A stretch of 64,000 bases of DNA from Lewinellaceae bacterium (GTDB lineage: Bacteria > Bacteroidota > Bacteroidia > Chitinophagales > Saprospiraceae): assembly GCA_016710765.1 (NCBI GenBank), contig JADJUJ010000006.1:124001-188000 (forward strand). The letters are read 5' to 3'. Below, piece by piece: positions 27,905-36,616 of the stretch; within the stretch, counting starts at the first letter, position 1, and every line of letters starts with the position of its first letter. The notes under the pieces are model-generated. The model ran no database searches. It saw only the letters and a program-made list of their open reading frames with translations, and was not told where the DNA came from. The position numbers and the translations under genes were made by a program.

Positions 27905-28288
27905 ATGTAAAAGTCCATCGTAAAAACCCCTAATGCCCCGCTTCCGATTGGCCCCTACAATCAGGCTACCCTATGGAACAACGTGCTGTTTGTCTCCGGG
28001 CAAATTGCCATTGACCCAGCCAGTGGTGCACTCATTATGGAAAGTATTGAGTCAGAAACACATCAAGTGCTTCAAAATGTGCGTGCCATCCTGGAGGCGG
28101 CTGGTTCCGGACTCGACAAGGTGCTCAAGGCCAGCGTTTTTGTAAAGGACATGAACATGTTCGGAAGGATCAATGCCGTCTATGCGGAGTACTTTGAAGA
28201 AGCAACAGCCCCGGCCCGTGAATTGGTACAGGTTTCGGAGTTGCCCAAGTTTGTCAACATCGAAATTTCTGTCATCGCAACCGTCTGA
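27905..28288 (+). CDS. ridA: RidA family enamine/imine deaminase, nonsense at codon 2
   Basis: RidA hydrolyses reactive 2-aminoacrylate-type imines to ketoacids. The frame contains the whole family: KTPNAPLPIGPYNQA at the N-terminus, VLFVSGQIAIDPASG, then VFVKDMNMFGRINAVYAEYF and ARELVQVSELPKFVNIEISV with the substrate arginine. The only in-frame ATG before the conserved start (27905) is followed at once by TAA (27908-27910) and then AAG TCC ATC GTA. A one-base change of TAA to AAA would give MKKSIVKTPNAP, a standard RidA start. A GTG at 27983 would remove the conserved first 25 residues. The gene is therefore either miscalled by one base, started at a non-standard codon, or inactivated. Confidence 0.8.
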
Positions 28289-28348
28289 ACACTTTAACGC
28301 CTTAAAAAGCAACTTCCCAAATTCAACCGCACAATTAAATAACCGCTC

Positions 28349-29350
28349 ATGAAACGCGTTTTGTCTTGTATTCAGCCCACCGGCGACCTTCATTTAGGAA
28401 ACTATTTCGGCGCCGTGCAAAATTACGAACGCCTGCAGGCTTCTTACGACTGTGTATACGGCGTGGTGGATTATCATTCCATGACCATGCCTTACAAGGC
28501 CTCCCAACTCCGGGAGAATACCTGGAAAATGGCGTTTTATCTCCTTGCCTGCGGAGTGAAAATGGAAAACCTGTTTGTACAGGGGCTGGTGCCGGAACAC
28601 ATTGAGCTGAGTTGGATCCTGGGCTGCGTTACATCCTATGGCGAACTGACCCGCATGACCCAGTTCAAGGACAAATCCGATCAGCTGCGCGAATCTGATA
28701 AAGATGCTTTTGTCAGCCTTGGGTTGTTTGCTTATCCGGTGCTGCAGGCAGCGGATATCCTGATCTACCGCGCCGATTATGTGCCAGTGGGGAAAGATCA
28801 GGAGCAACACCTGGAGCTCTCGCGCAACATCGCCCAACGTTTCAACCACCAGTTTGGCAAAGAGTATTTTGTTCATCCGGAGCCACTTTTTACAGAAACA
28901 CCTAAAATTCTTTCTCCAGCCGATCCTAATCGCAAAATGAGCAAGAGCCTGGGTGAAAAGCACTACATCAACCTTTTTGGTGATGAAGACAGGATTCGCA
29001 AGCAGATCAAATCGGCAGTAACCGACACGGGTGATACCCCGGAAGGTGAAATGAGCGCTGGTGTGCAGAACCTGTTCGCGCTGCTGAAGGCTTGCGACAA
29101 CATGGATGCCTACAACAGCCTTATGGACGATTACAAGGCCGGGGCGCTTCGTTACAGCGATTTGAAGGCAGCCGTTGCCGATGCTGTGGTAAATTTGGTA
29201 CATCCACTTCGCGAAAATCTGGCTGCATTGGAAGCCGATAAGCGCAATGTTAAAGCCCAAATTCAGGCCAACAGCGCTAAGATTCGCGAACGCGCGCAGG
29301 AAACGCTTCGGGAAGTTCGGGAGATCGTAGGTTTGATACCGATGAAGTAG
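28349..29350 (+). CDS. trpS: Tryptophanyl-tRNA synthetase
   Basis: This class I synthetase charges tRNA-Trp. The 333-residue length is normal. The HIGH-type motif is in QPTGDLHLGNYFGAVQNY near the start and the KMSKS motif in NRKMSKSLGEKHYINLF near residue 195. PVGKDQEQHLELSRNIAQRF is also characteristic. It starts 60 nt after ridA on the same strand, so the two may be cotranscribed. Confidence 0.96.
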   Translation: MKRVLSCIQPTGDLHLGNYFGAVQNYERLQASYDCVYGVVDYHSMTMPYKASQLRENTWKMAFYLLACGVKMENLFVQGLVPEHIELSWILGCVTSYGELTRMTQFKDKSDQLRESDKDAFVSLGLFAYPVLQAADILIYRADYVPVGKDQEQHLELSRNIAQRFNHQFGKEYFVHPEPLFTETPKILSPADPNRKMSKSLGEKHYINLFGDEDRIRKQIKSAVTDTGDTPEGEMSAGVQNLFALLKACDNMDAYNSLMDDYKAGALRYSDLKAAVADAVVNLVHPLRENLAALEADKRNVKAQIQANSAKIRERAQETLREVREIVGLIPMK

Positions 29351-29390
29351 GTTGATACGACTGGGTTAGACCTTGCCCTCCAATTTTATT

Positions 29391-29398
29391 TATCTTTG
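29391..29398 (+). promoter_or_regulatory. Putative -7 box of xseA
   Basis: TATCTTTG matches the TAnnTTTG consensus 38 nt before the xseA ATG. A TTG lies 15 nt upstream, slightly closer than usual. Confidence 0.4.
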
Positions 29399-29436
29399 AA
29401 GCACCCGGAATTTCCCGGTGCCATGGCACAGCAATT

Positions 29437-30651
29437 ATGTCGTATACCCTTTATGATCTGAACGAGTTTATCCGGCGGGTGCTCGCCCTAAACTTTCGTG
29501 AACCTATTTGGATTACCGCTGAAGTTGCAGCCTGTAAGCCGTCCCGCAGCCATTTTTACCTCGATTTGATTCAGAAGGGCGACGATGATGTGGTGGCACA
29601 GGCCGCTGCTGTACTGTGGGCCAATACTTATCGAAAACAAAGACTCAGCCTTGGGAACGCGCTGGATGAAGTGTTGCGGGAAGGGCTGGAACTGCGCTTG
29701 CTGGTACGGGTAGATTTTCATGAAAGGTATGGCCTGAAACTGCTTATCGAGGAAGTTGACACGGCGTATACGCTGGGGCAATTGGCGCTGCAGCGCCGCC
29801 AGACAATCGAACAATTGCGCGAAAATCATTTGCTGGATGCCAACAAACAGCGGGCACTCCCGCTTTCCTTGCAGCGCATTGCAGTTGTCAGTTCGGATAC
29901 AGCAGCAGGCTGGCAAGACTTTCGGGAGCATCTGCGTAACAACCCCTACGGGTACCGGTTTTCCTGCAGTTTGTTTTCCGCTGCTGTGCAGGGCCAACAG
30001 TCGGTTATCGAGATTCCGGCTGCATTACAGGCTATTACCAACGAAATGGAAGGTTTTGATGTGGTGGTGATCATTCGCGGTGGGGGTGCGCGTACCGACC
30101 TGGCAGCCTTCGACCACCTGGAAATAGCCCGTGCAATCGCCCTTACGCCGCTACCGGTATTTACCGGAATTGGCCATGATGTGGATGAAACCGTTTCCGA
30201 TCTGGTTGCCCATACTGCGCTCAAAACCCCCACTGCCGTTGCCGACTTTATTGTACGGCACCAATTGTACTTTGAAAATAGTTTGATGTCTATTGCAGCT
30301 AACCTGGTTAAACAATCGGAGGGGCTTTGTCAACAGCAGCAGCTGGAATTGGAGCGGCTGGAACACTTTGTTTTCAGAATGAGCGAACAAACACTGCAAC
30401 ATCGCAGGCAGCTGGGTAATACCGCAGCGCAATTGCCTGGGCTGGTCCAAAATTTGTTGCAAAAACACGCGCGGCAATTGGAGCATGTGGCAGAATTCTG
30501 CAGTGTTATGCACCCTGATGCCGTTTTGAAGCGGGGGTTTAGCATCACCAGGAAGGCAGGCGAAGTGCTGCTCAGCAGCCAGGGGACATCCAAAGGCGAT
30601 GTATTGGAAATACAATTGAAAGAAGGACGCCTGCGGTCGAAAGTGGAATAA
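29437..30651 (+). CDS. xseA: Exodeoxyribonuclease VII large subunit
   Basis: XseA is the catalytic subunit of a nuclease that degrades single-stranded DNA to oligonucleotides. The 404-residue protein has the N-terminal OB-fold (LYDLNEFIRRVLALNFREPI, SRSHFYLDLIQKGDDDVVAQ), the catalytic core (RIAVVSSDTAAGWQDFREHL, DVVVIIRGGGARTDLAAFD, TGIGHDVDETVSDLVAHTAL) and a coiled-coil C-terminus ending GFSITRKAGEVL. The small subunit gene xseB is not next to it. Confidence 0.93.
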   Translation: MSYTLYDLNEFIRRVLALNFREPIWITAEVAACKPSRSHFYLDLIQKGDDDVVAQAAAVLWANTYRKQRLSLGNALDEVLREGLELRLLVRVDFHERYGLKLLIEEVDTAYTLGQLALQRRQTIEQLRENHLLDANKQRALPLSLQRIAVVSSDTAAGWQDFREHLRNNPYGYRFSCSLFSAAVQGQQSVIEIPAALQAITNEMEGFDVVVIIRGGGARTDLAAFDHLEIARAIALTPLPVFTGIGHDVDETVSDLVAHTALKTPTAVADFIVRHQLYFENSLMSIAANLVKQSEGLCQQQQLELERLEHFVFRMSEQTLQHRRQLGNTAAQLPGLVQNLLQKHARQLEHVAEFCSVMHPDAVLKRGFSITRKAGEVLLSSQGTSKGDVLEIQLKEGRLRSKVE

Positions 30652-30660
30652 GGAAGTTTT

Positions 30661-30815
30661 TTTGTTTCACACAGATTTTACACGGAAAGTGATGTCCTCT
30701 AACCACTTTGTCGGGAAAGAATCTGTTTTTGTTTCACACAGATTTCACACGGATTTGAAAAAGGATTTTACACGGAACGTGATGTCCTCCAACCATTTTA
30801 TCGGGAAAGGATCTG
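30661..30815 (+). repeat. Two-copy direct repeat downstream of xseA
   Basis: The block TTTCACACAGATTT plus ACACGGA, then GTGATGTCCTC, AACCA and CGGGAAAG ending ATCTGT occurs twice, around 30664-30725 and 30731-30815. The second copy has a short internal duplication (ATTTTACACGGAACG). It has no ORF and lies between convergent genes. Confidence 0.75.
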
Positions 30816-30827
30816 TGTGACACAAAA

Positions 30828-30860
30828 ACAGCATGATCCAAACCCGTTGAATCATGCTGT
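30828..30860 (-). terminator. Intrinsic terminator of the M48 protease gene
   Basis: ACAGCATGAT pairs perfectly with ATCATGCTGT across a 13-nt loop. On the minus strand the hairpin is followed by TTTTTG. It lies about 40 nt past the stop of the M48 gene and may also stop xseA transcripts from the other side. Confidence 0.75.
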
Positions 30861-30900
30861 CCTGTGTAATCCAATCTTGCATCGCAAATTTACCGCCCTG

Positions 30901-31728
30901 TTATTTAATCTTCGAACTGTTTTTGGCCGGGTATTTCAGTCCATATGCACGGGCCTTGGGCACCAGTTCCTTCAAACGCTGGCTGCGCCTGGAAGGGTCG
31001 GGGTGAGTGCTCAGGAATTCTGGCGGACGGCTACCACCAGAACTGTTCATACGTTGCCAGAACGGAACGGCCTCGTTCGGGTTGTAGCCCGCCATAGCCA
31101 TTAGGTAAAGTCCGATTTCGTCGGCCTCCGATTCTTGTTTTCTGCTAAACGGTAATAATACCCCCACCTGTGCGCCTGCTCCTGCAGCAGCCAGCAGCAA
31201 TTCGCGGGTTTGTGCGGGTTTCTGGGCCAGCGCCAGGTCCAGCGATGTTAATCCTAGTTGTGCTACCAGCCCCTGGCTCATCCGTTCGTTGCCGTGATTG
31301 GCCAGTGCGTGCGCGATTTCGTGGCCCATAACAACTGCCAGTGCATCCTCATTTTGGGTAACTTTAAGGATGCCGGTGTACACCACCACTTTCCCTCCGG
31401 GCATACAAAAGGCGTTGACGGTATTGGGGTCGTCCACTACATTGAACTCCCAAGCATAATTTTTCAACTCTTTTTCGAGCCCTTTGGCCTTGTAATACAC
31501 CTCCACGGCCGCTTTAATATCATTGCCAACGCGCTTCACCAGGTCCACACTACTTCCTGTGCTCAAGGTCTTGCTTTGCGTCAGAAAGGATTTATACTCC
31601 GTAAAACTCATCTGGTTCATGGTACTTACCGGTATCAGGTTAAGTTGCTTCCTGCCAGTGAAAACGGTTTTATTGCACGCGATCAACGCACTCAAAACCA
31701 CCAGGGCGATCAAACTTTTTTTCCACAT
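30901..31728 (-). CDS. M48 family metallopeptidase lipoprotein
   Basis: The 275-residue protein has a lipoprotein signal (LIALVVLSALIAC) and a zinc protease domain with GHEIAHALANHGNER (HEXXH near residue 138) and the third-ligand region RKQESEADEIGLYLMAMAGY. PPEFLSTHPDPSRRSQRLKE is the usual family C-terminal block. Such periplasmic or outer-membrane proteases (LoiP/YcaL/BepA-like) act in quality control of outer-membrane proteins. Confidence 0.92.
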   Translation of the reverse strand: MWKKSLIALVVLSALIACNKTVFTGRKQLNLIPVSTMNQMSFTEYKSFLTQSKTLSTGSSVDLVKRVGNDIKAAVEVYYKAKGLEKELKNYAWEFNVVDDPNTVNAFCMPGGKVVVYTGILKVTQNEDALAVVMGHEIAHALANHGNERMSQGLVAQLGLTSLDLALAQKPAQTRELLLAAAGAGAQVGVLLPFSRKQESEADEIGLYLMAMAGYNPNEAVPFWQRMNSSGGSRPPEFLSTHPDPSRRSQRLKELVPKARAYGLKYPAKNSSKIK

Positions 31729-31830
31729 ATTTAGCTAGATTTAAACTTTTACAACACTATTATAACGTAAGGTACAGCCTTTGGCCACATACTTTGCGCA
31801 GCCATTAAGTAAAAGGTAACATATTACGAT

Positions 31831-33240
31831 TTACCAACCCGTTCGGTTTGTTCTTCCTACCCAGGCATTGGCTTCCTCAAAATTGGTGATGCGCATGTTG
31901 GCGGCATCCCATTCCAATCGGATTCTTCCGGGGTATTCCCAGGGCGCCCAGCCATCGGGTGTGCTGCCAGGTTTTAATTTTTTAATGTCAAAACAACGCA
32001 CTGCCAGGTTTCCAATTAGAATGGCTTCTGTAAGCGGAACAGCATATTCAAAGGGCGAACTCGCTTTTCCATTACCCTTACAGGCCTTAACCCATACCAT
32101 CTGGTGGCTATCTTTATAGCGAGGTTCGGTTTTTGCCGGCTTTTTAAAATCCTTCATGCGCATCGTGGGCAGCAAGCGGGCATTTTCTCCATACATGTCA
32201 CACAGCATCTTTCCTTTTTCTCCTTCAAACAGGACACCACCATCCCAGCTGCCAAATTCTTCATTGGAAAGCAATTCATCCGGCCGCATAGGGCGTATGC
32301 CACCATCGTACCACCATAGTTCACAGGCAGGCATGTTGTCGCGGGCTGGGAAATTCATTTTAACGGTTGAGGAGGGCGGACAGCTGTCGGGGTAGTTGGC
32401 CTCAAAAAAATCGCCCGACCAAACGGTGGTAGCCGTAGCTTCGATGGCCGTCGGATAGCTCAGTTTTAAAGCCCTGTAGGCTGGGTCGATGAGGTGGCAG
32501 CCCATATCGCCCAATGCGCCGGTACCAAAGTCCCACCAGCCCCGCCAGCGGAAGGGCAGATAGCGATCGCTGTAATCTCTTTCAGGCGCCGGACCCAGCC
32601 AGAGGTTCCAATCCAGTTCCGAAGGCACGGGTTTTGGCGCCGTTGGCGTAGGTACACCCTGCGGCCAAACCGGACGGTTCGTCCACACATGCACCTTGCT
32701 TACCGGCCCGATTACCCCCGCTTGTATCCATTCTGCAACTTCCGCATTGCAATCCATGGATGCACCCTGGTTACCCATTTGGGTGACCACCTGGTACTTT
32801 TTTGCCGCTTCAAGGAGCATGCGGGCCTCGGCAATGTTGTGGGTAAGTGGCTTCTCAACATACACGTGTTTACCCAGTTGCATGGCTGTCAGGGCAGCAA
32901 CAGCATGCGTATGGTCGGGTGTCGTCACAAAAACAGCATCAATATCTTTGCCTACGGCATCAAACATTCTCCTGAAATCCTTGAAACGGGGAACATCGGG
33001 GTAGGCCTCATAGGTACCGGCAGCCCTGCGGTCGTCCACGTCGCAAAAAGCGGCAAATCGCTCTGTTTTGTGGGTGGCGCCCAGGTGCGCTTCGGCTTTA
33101 CCCCCGACACCAATAAAGGCAATGTTGAGGCGGTCGCTGGGCGGAATAAATCCACGGCCCAGAACAAATCGGGGAACGATGCTAAACCCAGCCGCAACGG
33201 CAGCGGTATTTTTGATAAAACGACGGCGTGAAGTTGGCAT
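31831..33240 (-). CDS. Gfo/Idh/MocA family oxidoreductase with Tat signal
   Basis: The 469-residue protein starts with a twin-arginine signal (SRRRFIKNTAAVAAGFSIVP), so it is exported folded. The Rossmann domain follows (LNIAFIGVGGKAEAHLG, DAVFVTTPDHTHAVAALTAM) with the EKP motif in GKHVYVEKPLTHNIAEA. The C-terminal part (WNLWLGPAPERDYSDRYLPF, RWRGWWDFGTGALGDMGCHL) fits the secreted glycoside-acting branch of the family. It probably oxidises or epimerises a sugar in the periplasm with bound NAD(P). Confidence 0.9.
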   Translation of the reverse strand: MPTSRRRFIKNTAAVAAGFSIVPRFVLGRGFIPPSDRLNIAFIGVGGKAEAHLGATHKTERFAAFCDVDDRRAAGTYEAYPDVPRFKDFRRMFDAVGKDIDAVFVTTPDHTHAVAALTAMQLGKHVYVEKPLTHNIAEARMLLEAAKKYQVVTQMGNQGASMDCNAEVAEWIQAGVIGPVSKVHVWTNRPVWPQGVPTPTAPKPVPSELDWNLWLGPAPERDYSDRYLPFRWRGWWDFGTGALGDMGCHLIDPAYRALKLSYPTAIEATATTVWSGDFFEANYPDSCPPSSTVKMNFPARDNMPACELWWYDGGIRPMRPDELLSNEEFGSWDGGVLFEGEKGKMLCDMYGENARLLPTMRMKDFKKPAKTEPRYKDSHQMVWVKACKGNGKASSPFEYAVPLTEAILIGNLAVRCFDIKKLKPGSTPDGWAPWEYPGRIRLEWDAANMRITNFEEANAWVGRTNRTGW

Positions 33241-33346
33241 AAGCAGAGGGTATTAGAAACTGTTGGATAAAAACCTGGGTTTATTGGCTGTTCCAAAGTT
33301 AAGAAATGCCGGTGAATATTTAGGGACGCATTTGTTGCTGAAAAAC

Positions 33347-34370
33347 CTATTTTATGAAATGATCGGAACGCAACATGACATTGTTGCGCACATTAAAGTA
33401 ATAAAGGTTCAAGTCGCCGATATGGTAGTTTTTTCTGGTAAAAAATACGCTCCCGGGAAACTTTGGCTTGGTACACAAAAGAATGCCCCGGTAAACCTCT
33501 GCATCGGCGAGTTCCGGGAATTTTTGACAGAACTTACGCAGGATAGCGCCTTCATTTTCCGTTTTAGGGGTGTAGATTCCGGCAGCAGTTGACCAGTTCA
33601 ACGGGTTGGTGCAAACCACATCATCCTCTCGGGCATTTTGTAAGCCAAAATTGCGCTCAAAAGTGCGCCAACTGCAGTAGCAATCGGTCTGTTCTGGCGT
33701 TTCGCAGGGCTTGAGGGTATTGAAAAAATCCTCCTTCACCGGCCATCCCACCAGATAGGCGGCCACCAGCTGTCTCTCCAAGGGAGTGCCTTCTATTTTG
33801 TCGCGTAACAGATACATCCCATGCCGACCACCCTGGCTGTGCCCGGCGATGATGAATGGCCTGTCTTCGTTCCAGTGTTGCAGGTAATAGTCAAATGCGT
33901 TCAGGATGTCGACATATGCTGTGTCGAGTGCTTCAGCGGCAGTGGCTTTGTCTTCCGTGAAAAAACTGCGGAGATGCGCCTGCCGATAACGGGGTGCAAA
34001 CACCCGGGCGTTGCCATTAAAGATACTGGCCTGGAACAAGATGGTGCTGCTGTCTGTTTTTTCATTGAGCTTCACATTGCGGGTGTCGGCATTCCACACA
34101 TTTTCGCCGCGTTGGTTGCCCGTCAGCGTAGTAGGGTAAAAAAAAAACATCCACTTGTCGCTCTTCTAAAGCCTCAATTGTATTGCACGGAACCTGGTCG
34201 GCAGGATCTCGTTTATCGGGATGCGCCGCCCAGTTTTGCAAATTGGCGTAATCGGGCTGTGGTGGCGTCAGCGAGGGGTTGAAAGTGGTACGTGGCTGGT
34301 GCGTGTAACAGGCGCTCAGGCTCAGCAGGCTCAGTAACAAAAGGGTAGTGCGCAGCATTAGTTGTGGCAT
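33347..34370 (-). CDS. DUF3089 alpha/beta-hydrolase lipoprotein (frameshifted in poly-A run)
   Basis: The N-terminal part has a lipobox (LLLLSLLSLSAC) and runs to ALEERQVDVFF, after which the frame is lost. The second part, with YPTTLTGNQRGENVWNADTR and the nucleophile elbow FIIAGHSQGGRHGMYLL, continues in another frame to the normal end. In this family VDVFxxYPTT is one continuous strand, so the break lies in the ten-A run at 34138-34147, one too many or two too few bases. The C-terminal GDLNLYYFNVRNNVMLR contains the expected late region. The family comprises probable lipases or esterases of unknown substrate. It is divergent from the next hydrolase. Confidence 0.82.
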
Positions 34371-34456
34371 AAACAAGGGTCCGGAATTAGACCCGTGGGC
34401 AGGCATGCCGATCAATTCTGTAATTTTGTAATAATATTAAATACCTGAACGAAGAA

Positions 34457-35404
34457 ATGAATATTTTTCGAAAAAAAACAACGCCTTTGAAACGTATCCT
34501 CTACAAAATTGGAATTGGGCTGGCTATCCTGGGCTTTATTGGGCTGGGTGCTGGTTGGTATGCCCTTGAAACCATTTTACCCTATATGCCCATCAAACCC
34601 AGGCGCACCAATGTGGCTAGCCAGGGATGGCAACTTCCGCGAGGAGTTGACCCTGCTGCATACGGACTGGACGCAAAACGGTTCGATTTTGTGAGCAAGG
34701 ACGGCCAATCGATGAAAGCAATGTTCATCCGCTCGTCCGATACTGCTCACACCACCCTGATTATGGTGCATGGTATTGGCGGGTGTAAGGAGCATTATCT
34801 TCCGGCTGCCACCCAACTGGTGGCATCGGGGCTAAACGTGGTGTTGTTCGACCTTCGCGCTCAAGGAGAAAGCGGTGGTGATTACAACACCTTTGACTTT
34901 CTGGAGAAAAACGATATCCTAATTTTAGTGGATACCCTTGCCCGGCGATATCCCCAGCAGCGTTTTGGCATTTTTGGCAATTCCCTCGGTGGGGCCATTG
35001 CTTTGCAAGCCTTGTCGGTGGAGCCGCGGCTACAGTTTGGTATCATTGAAAGTACGTTTCACGACCTGCAAACAGTCATAGCAGAGTACGGAGAGGATAT
35101 ATTTGGGGTTAAAAGCCCTTGGTTGGCCGTCCAAACCCTGACACGTTCGGCAGCGATCGCCCATTTTCCGGCATTAGAAATTAAACCTTACCTGGCTGCC
35201 CGAAAGATTCACCAACCCGTTTTTATGGCCCATGGTGATCAGGATGATAAAATACCGCTTGCCTTTGGAAGGGAAAACTTTGACAACCTGGCCTCTTCAC
35301 GCAAACAATGGTACACTGTTAAAGGCGCGCACCATTTGGGCGTGTGGCAATCGGGCGGTGCTGCCTACTACCAGGCGATGATGGCGTTTGTGCACGGGGG
35401 CTGA
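34457..35404 (+). CDS. Membrane-anchored alpha/beta hydrolase
   Basis: The 315-residue protein has one N-terminal membrane helix (IGIGLAILGFIGLGAGWYAL) and then a serine hydrolase fold: LIMVHGIGGCKEHYLPAA for the oxyanion strand, FGIFGNSLGGAIALQAL for the nucleophile elbow, FMAHGDQDDKIPLAFGRENF for the acid and VKGAHHLGVW for the histidine. The substrate is unknown. The low-complexity block begins right after its stop codon. Confidence 0.87.
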   Translation: MNIFRKKTTPLKRILYKIGIGLAILGFIGLGAGWYALETILPYMPIKPRRTNVASQGWQLPRGVDPAAYGLDAKRFDFVSKDGQSMKAMFIRSSDTAHTTLIMVHGIGGCKEHYLPAATQLVASGLNVVLFDLRAQGESGGDYNTFDFLEKNDILILVDTLARRYPQQRFGIFGNSLGGAIALQALSVEPRLQFGIIESTFHDLQTVIAEYGEDIFGVKSPWLAVQTLTRSAAIAHFPALEIKPYLAARKIHQPVFMAHGDQDDKIPLAFGRENFDNLASSRKQWYTVKGAHHLGVWQSGGAAYYQAMMAFVHGG

Positions 35405-35705
35405 GGGTGAGGAGTTGAGGAGAAGGAGGAGGAGTAGAGGAGGTTGAGGAGAAGGAGGAGGAGGAGCAGAAAAAAAAAAAGGGGGAGAAGGAAGAAAAAA
35501 AACCCAAAAAAAAGAGAAAGGAGGAAAAAAAAAAAAAGAAGAGAGAGGGAGAGGGGGAAAAAAAAAAAAAACCCCGGGAGAAGGCTAAAACGGAGAAAGT
35601 GGGGTTTCTAGTAAGTGGCCGTAAATTGAACAGTCAACTTCTCCCTCTCCTCTCCTCTCCTCTCCTCTCCTCTCCTCTCTCTCTCTCCTCTCCTCCCCCC
35701 CTTTC
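35405..35705. repeat. Anomalous low-complexity polypurine/polypyrimidine block
   Basis: About 190 nt of almost pure A and G, with runs such as A11 followed by G5 and A13-A14, give way to a short mixed stretch and then about 65 nt of TCTCC repeats. It lies between the hydrolase stop and the fabG stop. No gene is supported. The graded homopolymer runs look like poor consensus, but a genuine purine-rich repeat cannot be excluded. Confidence 0.7.
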
Positions 35706-36446
35706 CTAACAATTCAACGCGCCACAAACGGAAATAACCTGTCCGGATACATAGGCGCCCATGTCGGAAGCAAGGAACACGGCCGTATTGGCCACATCGT
35801 CTCCGGTGCCAAGGCGTTTCATGGGAATGGCGGAAAGGTAGCCCTCTTTTGTTTTTTCATCCAGTGCGGCGGTCATATCGGTTTCAATAAAGCCGGGCGC
35901 AATGACGTTGCACCGTACATTTCTGGAGCCGTATTCTTTGGCGATAGATTTGGAAAAGCCGATGATTCCCGCCTTAGATGCGGCGTAGTTGGCTTGTCCG
36001 GCCTGACCGAAAACGCCCACCACCGAACTCATGTTGATGTACACCCCGCCTGCGCGAATCATAGACTTCAGGCTGTGCCGGGTAATGTTAAAAATGGATT
36101 TCAGGTTGGTTTGAATCACTTCGTCCCATTGTTGTTCGCTCATGCGCAACATCAGCGTATCACGGGTAATTCCGGCGTTGTTAACGACAATATCGAGTTT
36201 GCCAAAATCCCGAACGATGTCGTTGATCAATTGCTCTGCCTGGGAAAAATCGCCTGCATCGCTTTTATAGGCTTTGGCGCCATGGCCCACAGCGGCAGCC
36301 AGTTGTTCGGAGCGTTCGGCAGAACCATCGGAAACATAAGTAAAGGCGACTTTTGCGCCATGCTCAGCAAATTTACGCACCAGCGATTCGCCAATGCCCC
36401 GGGAGCCTCCGGTAATCAGGGCCACTTTTCCGTCGAGTAATTTCAT
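35706..36446 (-). CDS. fabG: 3-oxoacyl-[acyl-carrier-protein] reductase
   Basis: FabG reduces 3-oxoacyl-ACP with NADPH in fatty acid elongation. The 246-residue short-chain dehydrogenase shows the cofactor motif ALITGGSRGIGESLV, NNAGITRD, the catalytic serine (YINMSSVVG) and YAASKAGIIGFSKSIAKEYG with the Tyr-Lys pair. VIAPGFIETDMT is also typical. The start is placed at the ATG giving MKLLDGKVALITG; one codon upstream is another ATG. The rest of the open frame upstream is not family-like. No other fab genes are nearby. Confidence 0.9.
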   Translation of the reverse strand: MKLLDGKVALITGGSRGIGESLVRKFAEHGAKVAFTYVSDGSAERSEQLAAAVGHGAKAYKSDAGDFSQAEQLINDIVRDFGKLDIVVNNAGITRDTLMLRMSEQQWDEVIQTNLKSIFNITRHSLKSMIRAGGVYINMSSVVGVFGQAGQANYAASKAGIIGFSKSIAKEYGSRNVRCNVIAPGFIETDMTAALDEKTKEGYLSAIPMKRLGTGDDVANTAVFLASDMGAYVSGQVISVCGALNC

Positions 36447-36616
36447 CATCAATTGGATTTGTTTGCTACAAAGAGATTGTCTGCGGGCAAAGTTGGGAAA
36501 TTTCCCCAAATTACCACAACCAGTGGTCCATCTTATCTGTTTGTGCCCAATCTCTTTGCCATTTTCTTCTTTGTTGCGATAATTCCACCCAAATTTGCCG
36601 GTCTAAAACTTCCCAG

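Noticed and set aside
35319..35507. Minus-strand ORF rich in Ser/Phe/Pro
   Set aside because: It is a translation of the low-complexity purine block and the end of the hydrolase gene.
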